Source: an uncultured Colwellia sp.
GTDB taxonomy: Bacteria; Pseudomonadota; Gammaproteobacteria; Enterobacterales; Alteromonadaceae
DNA: 64,000 bases
Direction: 5' to 3'
Assembly: GCA_913062815.1 (NCBI GenBank)
Contig: CAJXWZ010000016.1
Coordinates: forward strand, 1-64,000
The notes under the pieces are model-generated. The model saw only the letters and a list, made by a program, of their open reading frames with translations, made no database searches and was not told where the DNA came from. Positions 1 to 7,763 of this stretch are shown here, piece by piece. Every line of letters begins with the position of its first letter. Within the stretch, counting starts at the first letter, position 1. Position numbers and translations under genes: made by a program.

Positions 1-1661
1 GGGAAAGCCATTACTTCTCGAATAGAACTTGCACCAGTCATCAACATTACTAGCCTATCTAAACCGAAAGCTAAACCTGCATGTGGTGGCGCACCGTATT
101 GTAGCGCTTCAAGTAAGAATCCAAACTTTTCTTGAGCTTCTTCATCATCAATGCCCAATATTCTAAACGCTGCTGATTGCATGGCTTGGTCATGAATACG
201 TACTGAACCACCACCCAATTCACAGCCATTTAAAACCATGTCATAGGCATCTGAAAGCGCGCCTAAAGGATCCGCTTCAAGTTGCTCAGGTGTTAGCTCT
301 GTTGGTGCAGTAAATGGATGATGAAGTGCATGCATACGGCCATCAATTTCTTCAAACATAGGGAAGTCTACTACCCATAAAGGTTTCCACTCACCTGCAA
401 GTAGATCTAAATCTTCACCAAGTTTTAAGCGTAAGGCGCCTAAAGCTTCAGTAACTACGGAATTGGTATCTGAGCCAAAGAAAATGATATCACCCGATTT
501 AGCGTTAACACGTGCAAGTAATGCGCTAACAACATCTTCTGTCAAGAATTTCAATATCGGAGACTGTAAGCCTTCCATACCTTTATCGATATCATTAACC
601 TTTAACCATGGCATACCTTTAGCGCCATAAATACCAACAAATTTAGTTAGTTCATCAAGACCTTTGCGTGAATAGGCTTTCGCACCACCTGGCGCACAAA
701 TAACGGCAACACGGCCTTTCTCATCATTGGCAGGACCTGAGAATACTTTAAATTCGACCTCTTTTAATAAATCAGCTACATCAACTAACTCTAGCGGGTT
801 ACGTAAATCTGGCTTATCGGAGCCATAACGCGACATCGCTTCAGAAAATGGCATCCGTGGGAATTCACCTAAATCTACATCTAGCATTTCTTTGAACAAC
901 TCACGGATCATTGTTTCGGTCACTTCCATAACCTGATCACTAGACATAAAAGAAGTTTCAATATCTATTTGAGTAAACTCTGGTTGCCTATCAGCACGTA
1001 AATCTTCATCTCGGAAACATTTAACTATCTGATAGTACCGATCCATACCTGACATCATTAACAACTGTTTAAATAATTGTGGCGATTGTGGTAGAGCAAA
1101 AAACTTGCCGTTATGAGTACGACTTGGCACTAAATAATCGCGAGCGCCTTCAGGCGTTGCGGCAGTGAGAATAGGGGTTTCTATATCTAAAAACCCTAAA
1201 GATTCTAAAGAACTACGTACTTTTGAAGTCACTTTTGCGCGAAAACGCATACGTTCAGTCATCTCTACACGACGTAAATCTAGATAACGATACTTTAAAC
1301 GTTGCTCTTCCGAGTTTGTTTGATTTGAATCCAACGGTAAAGGAGCAGATTTATTTAAAATAGTAAGCTCTAGGCCCAAGACTTCAATAGCCCCTGTTTT
1401 CATGTCTTTATTGACTTGTCCTTCAGGGCGCGCTCGTACTTTACCCTTTAATTGTACACAAAACTCATTACGTAATTTATTGGCTGTTGCTAATACGTCT
1501 GGTAAGTCTGGATCATAGACAACTTGTACTAAGCCTTCACGGTCACGAAGATCTAAAAAGATCACTGCACCTAAGTCACGACGACGATTTACCCAGCCAC
1601 AAAGAGTGACTTCTTGACCAATATGAGATTCGTTAACCTCACCACAATAAAGACTACGCAT
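1..1661 (-). CDS. aspS: Aspartyl-tRNA synthetase, 3' end cut by the window
   Basis: Class II aminoacyl-tRNA synthetase that charges tRNA-Asp in the cytoplasm. The reverse-strand frame opens with [15 protein letters not shown], then the OB-fold anticodon-binding stretch [20 protein letters not shown], as in bacterial AspRS. It runs open for 553 codons to the window edge, where it reads [20 protein letters not shown], the class II motif 3 region close to the C-terminus. The usual length is about 590 residues, so only the last few dozen codons are missing. The start is the ATG at 1659-1661. It is divergent from cmoA. The bacterial type, with its GAD insertion domain, is expected from the length and order of segments. 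Identification is secure. Confidence 0.97.
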   Translation of the reverse strand, partial: MRSLYCGEVNESHIGQEVTLCGWVNRRRDLGAVIFLDLRDREGLVQVVYDPDLPDVLATANKLRNEFCVQLKGKVRARPEGQVNKDMKTGAIEVLGLELTILNKSAPLPLDSNQTNSEEQRLKYRYLDLRRVEMTERMRFRAKVTSKVRSSLESLGFLDIETPILTAATPEGARDYLVPSRTHNGKFFALPQSPQLFKQLLMMSGMDRYYQIVKCFRDEDLRADRQPEFTQIDIETSFMSSDQVMEVTETMIRELFKEMLDVDLGEFPRMPFSEAMSRYGSDKPDLRNPLELVDVADLLKEVEFKVFSGPANDEKGRVAVICAPGGAKAYSRKGLDELTKFVGIYGAKGMPWLKVNDIDKGMEGLQSPILKFLTEDVVSALLARVNAKSGDIIFFGSDTNSVVTEALGALRLKLGEDLDLLAGEWKPLWVVDFPMFEEIDGRMHALHHPFTAPTELTPEQLEADPLGALSDAYDMVLNGCELGGGSVRIHDQAMQSAAFRILGIDDEEAQEKFGFLLEALQYGAPPHAGLAFGLDRLVMLMTGASSIREVMAF

Positions 1662-2002
1662 AGTTTTTGCCTTGATAATAATATGAGCTACTGCTTGGCA
1701 AAACTTTATTCAAAGTTAGCGCAAGCTTATAAATGCCGCGTATTATAAAGCAAAGACTATACCCATGCTACTTCAAAATGCAGGATTCAACTGGAATTAA
1801 AATCCCCGAATATTATTGCTAGTTCTAGCTTGTTTTCTTGTTACCCAAACCCAATTACAGCAAAACTCGATAGATTAGAACCTAAGGAGCCTAACAAACA
1901 AAAGCTAGAAGGTTTTATCAAGCTATTTGTCAAAACTTCTATTATTTATTTTCTTATATAAACATTAAATATCAGTTAAAATAAGTTAACACAGCGACAA
2001 AT
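1662..2002. repeat. aspS-cmoA spacer with an imperfect inverted repeat
   Basis: This 341-base gap holds the two divergent promoters. It also has an imperfect inverted repeat: left arm 1823-1843 (TTCTAGCTTGTTTTCTTGTT plus A) and right arm 1892-1910 (TAACAAACAAAAGCTAGAA), which pair except for two one-base gaps around an approximately 48-base loop. At 1758-1784, TATACCCATGCTACTTCAAA followed by ATGCAGG resembles a short sequence I recall as common between genes in Vibrio and Shewanella relatives; that link is from memory. I see no open reading frame of note. Confidence 0.5.
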
Positions 2003-2761
2003 ATGATAATTATGCACACTTCTGATACCGGCTCAACTAATACCGACCTGATATATTCTTCACCTAAAGCACAAGTAAAAGATTTTGCTTTTGATGCCCA
2101 AGTGGTCGAAGTTTTTCCTGATATGATCACTCGCTCTGTACCTGGTTATAGTACTATTATTGACACCATTGGGCGCCTTAGTGAGCGATTTGTTCAACAT
2201 AACACCAACATTTTTGACTTAGGTTGTTCTTTAGGTGCAGCTACTTTAGCGATGCGAAAAGCTATTTCGGCTCAAGGTTGTAACATAATTTCTGTTGATA
2301 ATTCTTCAGCCATGGTTGAGCGTTGTAAAATGCACATTAGTGCTTTCAAAGGTAATACACCGGTGGAGATTTTAGAGGCGAATATTGTTAATGTAAAAAT
2401 AGAAAATGCCTCTATGGTCGTGCTCAATTTCACCCTCCAATTTATTGATAATAAAGAAAGACAACCGCTAATTAATGACATTGCTGCGGGTATTAATAAA
2501 GGCGGGATATTAGTGCTTTCTGAAAAAATATCCCATGATGACGCAATCGTAGATGAACATTTAGTAGATCTACACCACGACTTTAAAAAAGCCAACGGCT
2601 ATAGTGAATTAGAAGTAGCCCAAAAAAGATCAGCTTTAGAAAACGTCATGCGTACCGATTCAGTAGAAAAGCATATTCAACGGTTAAAAAAAGCAGGCTT
2701 TAGTCATGTATCGCCATGGTTCCAGTGCTTTAATTTTATCTCTTTTATCGCCATAAAGTAG
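2003..2761 (+). CDS. cmoA: Carboxy-S-adenosyl-L-methionine synthase CmoA
   Basis: Makes carboxy-SAM from SAM and prephenate, the donor used by CmoB to build the cmo5U wobble modification in tRNA. The protein is a class I Rossmann methyltransferase fold: the SAM loop is [15 protein letters not shown], followed by [23 protein letters not shown] and the family-typical [20 protein letters not shown] and FQCFNFISF near the end. At 252 residues it fits the family (about 247). No good Shine-Dalgarno precedes the ATG at 2003, and a second in-frame ATG lies three codons in at 2012, so the exact start is uncertain. cmoB follows after 49 bases in the same direction, making a two-gene operon. Confidence 0.97.
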   Translation: MIIMHTSDTGSTNTDLIYSSPKAQVKDFAFDAQVVEVFPDMITRSVPGYSTIIDTIGRLSERFVQHNTNIFDLGCSLGAATLAMRKAISAQGCNIISVDNSSAMVERCKMHISAFKGNTPVEILEANIVNVKIENASMVVLNFTLQFIDNKERQPLINDIAAGINKGGILVLSEKISHDDAIVDEHLVDLHHDFKKANGYSELEVAQKRSALENVMRTDSVEKHIQRLKKAGFSHVSPWFQCFNFISFIAIK

Positions 2762-2810
2762 CACTCCATTTAAAGCGAATTTACCTCGCAAAGACAATAA
2801 AATAGACCTT

Positions 2811-3776
2811 ATGACAAACTTCAACAGCTTCTATCAACAAATCGCCAGTAATCGCTTAAGCCACTGGCTAAACACGTTACCTTTACAGCTCGATCACTGG
2901 CAAAAAAACAATTTGCACGGTGAGTTTAAGCATTGGCAAAAAACCCTTGATGCCTTACCTAAGACTAAACCTTCTGTGTTAGATCTCACCAACAGTGTCA
3001 CTGTTGGTAATAAAGAAGACTTCAATGCCGGTGAACATAAACGATTAGAAAACTTATTAAAAAAATTCAAACCTTGGCGCAAAGGACCATACCATATTCA
3101 TGGCTTGCACATTGATACAGAGTGGCGCAGTGATTTCAAGTGGGATAGATTAGCAGAGCACATAAGCGACTTGTCTGGTAAGTACGTCTTAGATATAGGA
3201 TGTGGCAGCGGTTATCATTTATGGCGTATGCGCGGTGCAGGAGCAAAATTTGTTGTCGGCATTGACCCTACCCAGCTGTTTTTGATGCAATTTAATGCCA
3301 TCCAACACTTTATTCAAGATGATGCCGTTAATTTATTACCCTTAGGTGTTGAGCAACTACCTGAGCTTGGCGCCTTTGATACTGTATTTGCCATGGGTGT
3401 GTTATATCATCGTCGCTCACCAATCGATTTTTTATACCAATTAAAATCACAGCTAGTAAAAGGTGGCGAATTAATATTAGAAACACTGATTGTTGATGGC
3501 GATGAAAATACCGTTTTAGTACCCGGAGAGCGCTATGCAAAAATGCGTAACGTGTGGTTTTTGCCTAGTAGTGAGGCTATGTGTGGATGGTTAGTACGCT
3601 GTGGCTTTAAAAATATTCGAGTGGTAAATACCGACATAACAGCACTAGAAGAGCAGCGAAAAACAGACTGGATTGATACGGAATCATTAGCAGATTTTTT
3701 AGATCCCCAAGATAACAGTAAAACTATCGAAGGCTACCCAGCTCCTAAACGGGCGATTTTTATCGCAACAACATAA
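2811..3776 (+). CDS. cmoB: tRNA U34 carboxymethyltransferase CmoB
   Basis: Transfers a carboxymethyl group from carboxy-SAM to 5-hydroxyuridine-34 of tRNAs, giving cmo5U and expanding wobble decoding. At 321 residues it matches the usual 323. Family blocks are visible in order: [20 protein letters not shown], the SAM-binding [67 protein letters not shown], and [11 protein letters not shown]...[11 protein letters not shown] at the C-terminus. It lies directly downstream of cmoA, its substrate supplier. Its stop is four bases from the convergent solute-binding gene, with no obvious terminator hairpin between. Confidence 0.97.
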   Translation: MTNFNSFYQQIASNRLSHWLNTLPLQLDHWQKNNLHGEFKHWQKTLDALPKTKPSVLDLTNSVTVGNKEDFNAGEHKRLENLLKKFKPWRKGPYHIHGLHIDTEWRSDFKWDRLAEHISDLSGKYVLDIGCGSGYHLWRMRGAGAKFVVGIDPTQLFLMQFNAIQHFIQDDAVNLLPLGVEQLPELGAFDTVFAMGVLYHRRSPIDFLYQLKSQLVKGGELILETLIVDGDENTVLVPGERYAKMRNVWFLPSSEAMCGWLVRCGFKNIRVVNTDITALEEQRKTDWIDTESLADFLDPQDNSKTIEGYPAPKRAIFIATT

Positions 3777-3779
3777 ATG

Positions 3780-4544
3780 CTAAAAATATAGGTAGCTATC
3801 AATTATTTCTTGATAGCTACCATCAGCGATTATGCTATTAATTCCTTGATCAAAGAGTGCACATAAACTCTTATCTTTAAAGCCAGCAGTATAGGCTCTT
3901 GGTTTAAAAAGAAAATGAGTGAAAAATTCTTGTTTGTAAACCGTATTTTGGGGCTCTTGCAGACGTTGATTTGCTAATAAATGCTTAAAAATATTAATAT
4001 CCATTACCAATGCATCAACTCGACCAGAAAAAAGTAAATTGACTTGGCTCTTTTGGTTAGCTATTTCGGTATAATTAGCAGCCCCTTTAAAAACATCATA
4101 ATACTCTTTGCCTAAAAATCGAGTAGCATTTTGGAACGCAGCGACTTTCAGCTTAGCTAAATCACTAAATCCTTCTATTTTATTGGCGGGTTCTGTCAGC
4201 GTTACAACCACATTTTGATAAACAATATAGGGCTTTGATAAACAAATCCCCCATTCATTCTCATGTTCCGATAAGGTAATAATGCCATCAAACTCCCTAT
4301 GGTGTAATACATCCATATGACGATTTAATGGCAAATAAGTGAAACGAACAATCTGATTACTTTTTGCAAACGCCGCTTCAATAATTTCAAGTTGCATGCC
4401 TCCGTCATCTTCTGCAATGACAAAAGGAGGTTTCGACAAGCCGGCTATCATTTCAATAGGCTTAACTTGGCCTTGAGCTACATTATTCAAAGTAAAAACA
4501 TAGCTGTAAAAGACAAAAGCAATTGTTTTAATTAAAAAATTCAA
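3780..4544 (-). CDS. Periplasmic solute-binding-like protein (SBP family 3)
   Basis: A 254-residue protein with an N-terminal hydrophobic signal segment (about residues 1-25, likely cut near AQG) followed by an amino-acid-binding type fold: GLSKPPFVIAEDDGGMQLEIIEAAF, FTYLPLNRHMDVL, FDGIITL, and a hinge-domain segment with VAAFQNATRFLG and LFSGRVDALVMD. This is the pattern of family 3 extracellular binding proteins. No permease or ATPase gene is adjacent, so it may be an orphan binding or sensory protein, as is common in marine gammaproteobacteria. The only plausible start is TTG at 4542-4544. It is convergent with cmoB and divergent from the dGTPase gene. The ligand is unknown. Confidence 0.75.
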   Translation of the reverse strand: MNFLIKTIAFVFYSYVFTLNNVAQGQVKPIEMIAGLSKPPFVIAEDDGGMQLEIIEAAFAKSNQIVRFTYLPLNRHMDVLHHREFDGIITLSEHENEWGICLSKPYIVYQNVVVTLTEPANKIEGFSDLAKLKVAAFQNATRFLGKEYYDVFKGAANYTEIANQKSQVNLLFSGRVDALVMDINIFKHLLANQRLQEPQNTVYKQEFFTHFLFKPRAYTAGFKDKSLCALFDQGINSIIADGSYQEIIDSYLYF

Positions 4545-4625
4545 TAAACTACACTCAATTAAATAAAGACTGTTTGCTACTATTTATTAATCGCTATAGT
4601 ATCAAGTAATATACGATTCTTCATT

Positions 4626-4672
4626 ATGGATTAGGAATACATTATATTCAAAATGGATTAAGGAATAAATTA
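4626..4672 (+). repeat. Tandem near-duplicate of the dGTPase leader
   Basis: ATGGATTAGGAATACATTA at 4626-4644 recurs as ATGGATTAAGGAATAAATTA at 4653-4672, a 27-base step. The downstream copy carries the AAGGAA ribosome-binding site of the dGTPase gene (start 4676). Each copy also contains a minimal reading frame, ATG GAT stop. This is directly visible; a function is not established. Confidence 0.7.
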
Positions 4673-4675
4673 GCT

Positions 4676-6019
4676 ATGAGTGAAGTTTGGCTTGAGAGGC
4701 GTTTAACAAAAGTATCTAAAAGACAACAGGATCATCGAGACCCTTTTCAGCGAGATAGAGCTCGAATTTTACACTCAGCTGCATTTAGACGTTTACAATC
4801 AAAAACCCAAGTTATGGGCAGTGGACAAAGTGACTTTTATCGCACTCGCCTCACTCACTCTTTAGAGGCAGCTCAAATTGGCTCAGGTATTACAGCGCAA
4901 TTACGTTGTAAATACCCTACACTTTGCCAAAACTACTTTCCAAGCACAGATAGCTTAATTGAAGCTATCTGTTTAGCTCATGATATCGGCCACCCTCCCT
5001 TCGGACATGGAGGTGAGGTTGCCTTACATTATATGATGCGTAATCATGGTGGCTTTGAAGGAAATGGCCAAACCTTTAGGATTGTTGCTAGGCTTGAACC
5101 TTTTAGTGAATATCACGGTATGAATTTAAGCCGTAGAACCTTGCTAGGATTATTGAAATATCCTCAAACATTAGAGCAATTAAATAATCAAAACGAAACG
5201 AATAACATCGATAGCTTTCGACAACTTAAAGCAAGCCAATGGCACCCTCCTAAAGGGTTATATAGCGATGATAGTGATATAATCGATTGGTTATTAGCAC
5301 CACTTTCACCGGACGATAGAACACTTTTTCAAAGTATAAAACAAAACGAAAATTGTCACAGCAAAACGCGCTTTAAGTCACTAGATTGTTCAATTATGGA
5401 ACTAGCTGATGATATAGCTTACGGTATTCACGATCTTGAAGATGCCATTGTCACTAACGTTGTTAATCAACAAGACTTTCAATCTAATGTCATTGAGAAG
5501 CTATTATCACTCGAAGATGATTGGCTAACACAATATTGCCAAACCTTAACCACCAAACTATTTAGTGAACAACACCATTTACAAAAAGATGCCATTGGTG
5601 GCCTAGTTAATTATCTTATTACGTCAATTGAGTTAACCGATTTAAATGAAAGAGATGTCAACACAACATTTTCTGAACCATTATTAAGATATAATGCAAC
5701 TTTACCAAGAACCATTATGCAAGTTTTACAAGTTTTTAAAGACTTCGTTTATAATTTTGTTATAAAACAAACAAGCATTCAACGACTTGAATATAGAGGT
5801 CAACAAATTGTCATGGAACTGTTTCAAGCTTTATCATCAGATCCAATGAGATTATTGCCGCCAAGTAGTGCTAAACGCTGGCAATTAGCGAATGATAATG
5901 GTGACAATGCCCATAGAGTTATTGCCGATTATGTTTCAGGCATGACAGATGAATATGCCAGTCGTTTACATCAAACTTTGTTTGTCGCAAATGCTGCCGG
6001 CACTTATCATTTGAATTAG
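4676..6019 (+). CDS. dgt: Deoxyguanosine triphosphate triphosphohydrolase (dGTPase family, HD domain)
   Basis: HD-domain enzyme expected to cut dGTP to deoxyguanosine and triphosphate. At 447 residues it fits the shorter dGTPase-like family of Vibrio, Shewanella and relatives. The N-terminal block is DPFQRDRARILHSAAFRRLQ. Metal ligands are visible: H61 in YRTRLTHSLEAAQIG, H102-D103 in LAHDIGHPPFGHGGE, and the later aspartate in SIMELADDIAYGIHDLEDAI. The C-terminus carries LLPPSSAKRW and HRVIADYVSGMTDEYASRL. AAGGAA lies 10 bases before the ATG. A lipoprotein gene follows after 9 bases. Homologues of this type from Shewanella have been shown to protect against phages by depleting dGTP; that this copy does so is inference. 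The symbol is used in the broad family sense. Confidence 0.9.
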   Translation: MSEVWLERRLTKVSKRQQDHRDPFQRDRARILHSAAFRRLQSKTQVMGSGQSDFYRTRLTHSLEAAQIGSGITAQLRCKYPTLCQNYFPSTDSLIEAICLAHDIGHPPFGHGGEVALHYMMRNHGGFEGNGQTFRIVARLEPFSEYHGMNLSRRTLLGLLKYPQTLEQLNNQNETNNIDSFRQLKASQWHPPKGLYSDDSDIIDWLLAPLSPDDRTLFQSIKQNENCHSKTRFKSLDCSIMELADDIAYGIHDLEDAIVTNVVNQQDFQSNVIEKLLSLEDDWLTQYCQTLTTKLFSEQHHLQKDAIGGLVNYLITSIELTDLNERDVNTTFSEPLLRYNATLPRTIMQVLQVFKDFVYNFVIKQTSIQRLEYRGQQIVMELFQALSSDPMRLLPPSSAKRWQLANDNGDNAHRVIADYVSGMTDEYASRLHQTLFVANAAGTYHLN

Positions 6020-6028
6020 AATTTTTTC

Positions 6029-6832
6029 ATGATTAAATTACTAATATACTGCTTATTGCTCATCATATTACTCGCTTGCAATAGCGACACCAAAGAGACG
6101 GTTAAACAGTCTAGCTCTGATTACATCAAGGAATTAATAGCAAATACTCAAGCGGAGCTAGCAACTCCCAATAACCAAGTCGTAGATCATTATCAGGTAT
6201 TACTTATGGGTAACAGCCATATAAATGGCCTTGAAAAAATGCTCAAAAAGCTTATTTTCGCTCGTTTTCCGACCAAACAAGTTACCTCATCTAGTACCCA
6301 AGACCTCTATTATTTGTCTGATCGTATTAAAGATAAAGCTTCAATAGACAAACTAATCAACACACCATGGACTCACGTTATTTTACAAGCCCAAAAATAC
6401 TCATCCAGTGGCGCATATTCATACCCCACTGATGCCGCTATTTCATGGATAAAGTTAGCTAAAAATCAATACGCAACACCTATCATGTTTCCCGAACACC
6501 CTAGATTGGGTAATACCACAGAAGGTTTACGAGTATACCAACTCCATAAAAGGATTGCTGAAGAGGAGTCTTCGTGTGTTGCGCCAATAGGATTAGCATG
6601 GGATAGAGTAATAGAGCACTATCCAGAAATAAGCTTGTATTATGAAGATGGCAATCACGCAAATATAACAGGAAGCTTATTAACAGCCTTCGTGCTATAT
6701 CAAGTAATCACTGGAGAATCAGCTGATGAATTACCTTACATCGCCGCAATAGAGGTAGCAGAGTTAACACAAGATTTACTCAGACAAATTGCTACATATA
6801 CTCTTGAACAAAATCCAGCTTGTAATTTCTAA
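6029..6832 (+). CDS. SGNH/GDSL-like lipoprotein of unknown substrate
   Basis: A 267-residue protein with a lipoprotein signal peptide (hydrophobic MIKLLIYCLLLIILLAC, lipid-attachment Cys17). The mature part looks like an SGNH hydrolase of the DUF4886-like sort: LLMGNSHINGLEK (Ser63 in block I), VILQAQKYSSSG near residues 117-127, and DGNHANITGS with the Asp207/His210 pair of block V. These would give a Ser-Asp-His catalytic set. It starts 9 bases after the dGTPase stop, so the two are probably co-transcribed, though no functional link is known. Esterase or deacylase activity is inferred from fold motifs only. Confidence 0.7.
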   Translation: MIKLLIYCLLLIILLACNSDTKETVKQSSSDYIKELIANTQAELATPNNQVVDHYQVLLMGNSHINGLEKMLKKLIFARFPTKQVTSSSTQDLYYLSDRIKDKASIDKLINTPWTHVILQAQKYSSSGAYSYPTDAAISWIKLAKNQYATPIMFPEHPRLGNTTEGLRVYQLHKRIAEEESSCVAPIGLAWDRVIEHYPEISLYYEDGNHANITGSLLTAFVLYQVITGESADELPYIAAIEVAELTQDLLRQIATYTLEQNPACNF

Positions 6833-6920
6833 GACAGAATTTAAACTAAGTTGTTGCAACTGTTAACTTCAGTAACGAATGTTTGACGATAAAGTACACT
6901 ATCATCTAAAACACTAAACA

Positions 6921-6949
6921 TAAAAAAGCTGGCTTGAAAAAGCCAGCTG
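6921..6949 (-). terminator. Intrinsic terminator, minus strand
   Basis: An 8-base-pair perfect stem, GCTGGCTT (6928-6935) with AAGCCAGC (6940-6947), closes a GAAA/TTTC loop. On the minus strand it is followed by six T residues. The plus strand has no T run after the stem, so the site must serve a minus-strand transcript, yet the nearest annotated minus-strand gene ends about 350 bases away. Confidence 0.8.
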
Positions 6950-6971
6950 CTCAACAAATCAATTGCTGTTA

Positions 6972-7139
6972 TTACCACCAAATAGCGTAAAGCGCGGCAA
7001 TAGTAATGGTAAGGTTAATGGCTAAAGTATTATACAAAGTGCTGGTATCATAACTGACTTCATTTATGTTAACACCTAAATGCTTAACTTCGCCTTTATG
7101 CGTCAAAGAAATATTCACTTCTAAAATTTCACTAGCCAA
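6972..7139 (-). CDS. Possible small membrane protein (55 aa)
   Basis: A frame starting at TTG 7137-7139, right after an in-frame stop, encodes 55 residues: a polar N-terminal half (LASEILEVNISLTHKGEVKH...) and a C-terminal hydrophobic segment (NTLAINLTITIAALYAIWW) long enough to span a membrane. A strong intrinsic terminator sits 25 bases past its stop on the same strand, which argues for a transcript here. Against it: no ATG, no clear Shine-Dalgarno, and no family I recognise. A GTG at codon 8 is an alternative start. It could also be the decayed end of a larger gene. Confidence 0.4.
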   Translation of the reverse strand: MASEILEVNISLTHKGEVKHLGVNINEVSYDTSTLYNTLAINLTITIAALYAIWW

Positions 7140-7295
7140 TCAATTGATAATAATAGCTTTTATTTAGCTATTAAAAAGGGACTTGAATACGCTAAAAATC
7201 ACAAACTAATTTCATTTTATAGGTATTTTGCATAAAGGTTATCAATAAACAATTCATTTAAATTGTCTACCTGTTGTAACAACAAGGTTATCAAC

Positions 7296-7733
7296 TTATT
7301 TCGTATCATTTCTCTGATATAAAGCGCATTTCGCACCTGATGGGTCCTGTATCACCGCATATTTATCATCACCCATCGATTTTATTTCTATCACTAACTG
7401 ACCGCCTTCAGCTTGAACCGTACTAACCGCAACCTCAATGTCAGCAACTAAAAAGTATGGCAACCACAGTGCTGGCATATCAGCGTTTGCTCCTTTCGCG
7501 TGACAAACTCCGGTCACAAAAGCATCACTATCAACCTTGTTGTTATTTTCATCAGTATCGCTTTTTGCCGAATTTGAGCTCATGGCAAAGTCTTCATATT
7601 GTTGACCTTCACAGCTCATACTTACCCCTTCACTTTGCCAGCCTAGCACCTTGCTATAAAATCTTTTCACTTGCTCTGCATTGGGTACAGTTAAATCCAT
7701 CCATGCCATATCGCCTATTTGTTTGCCATACAT
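7296..7733 (-). CDS. VOC (glyoxalase/bleomycin-resistance) family protein
   Basis: A 145-residue vicinal-oxygen-chelate fold protein. It begins GDMAWMDLTVPNAEQVKRFYSKVLGW, the classic first beta-alpha-beta half, and ends with a second half PYFLVADIEVAVSTVQAEGGQLV...YAVIQDPSGAKCALYQ. The two halves are joined by a polar, Asn/Asp/Ser-rich stretch at about residues 52-68 (SNSAKSDTDENNNKVDSD) that looks like a disordered loop. Members include metal-dependent enzymes and antibiotic-binding proteins; the substrate cannot be told. The ATG at 7731-7733 is used. It lies downstream of the kinase gene on the same strand after a 30-base gap, so the two may share a transcript. Confidence 0.8.
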   Translation of the reverse strand: MYGKQIGDMAWMDLTVPNAEQVKRFYSKVLGWQSEGVSMSCEGQQYEDFAMSSNSAKSDTDENNNKVDSDAFVTGVCHAKGANADMPALWLPYFLVADIEVAVSTVQAEGGQLVIEIKSMGDDKYAVIQDPSGAKCALYQRNDTK

Positions 7734-7763
7734 AATTTGTCACTCTCGTTAGTTAATCTAGCC

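Larger units (their letters stand above)
6833..7295. other. 463-base gap with a minus-strand terminator and a small-ORF candidate
   Basis: Between the lipoprotein gene and the convergent VOC gene there is no gene of ordinary size. The gap contains a minus-strand intrinsic terminator (6921-6949) and, just upstream of it on that strand, an open frame of 55 codons (6972-7139). Both have their own entries. The remainder (7140-7295) is AT-rich with no feature I can name. Confidence 0.7.
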
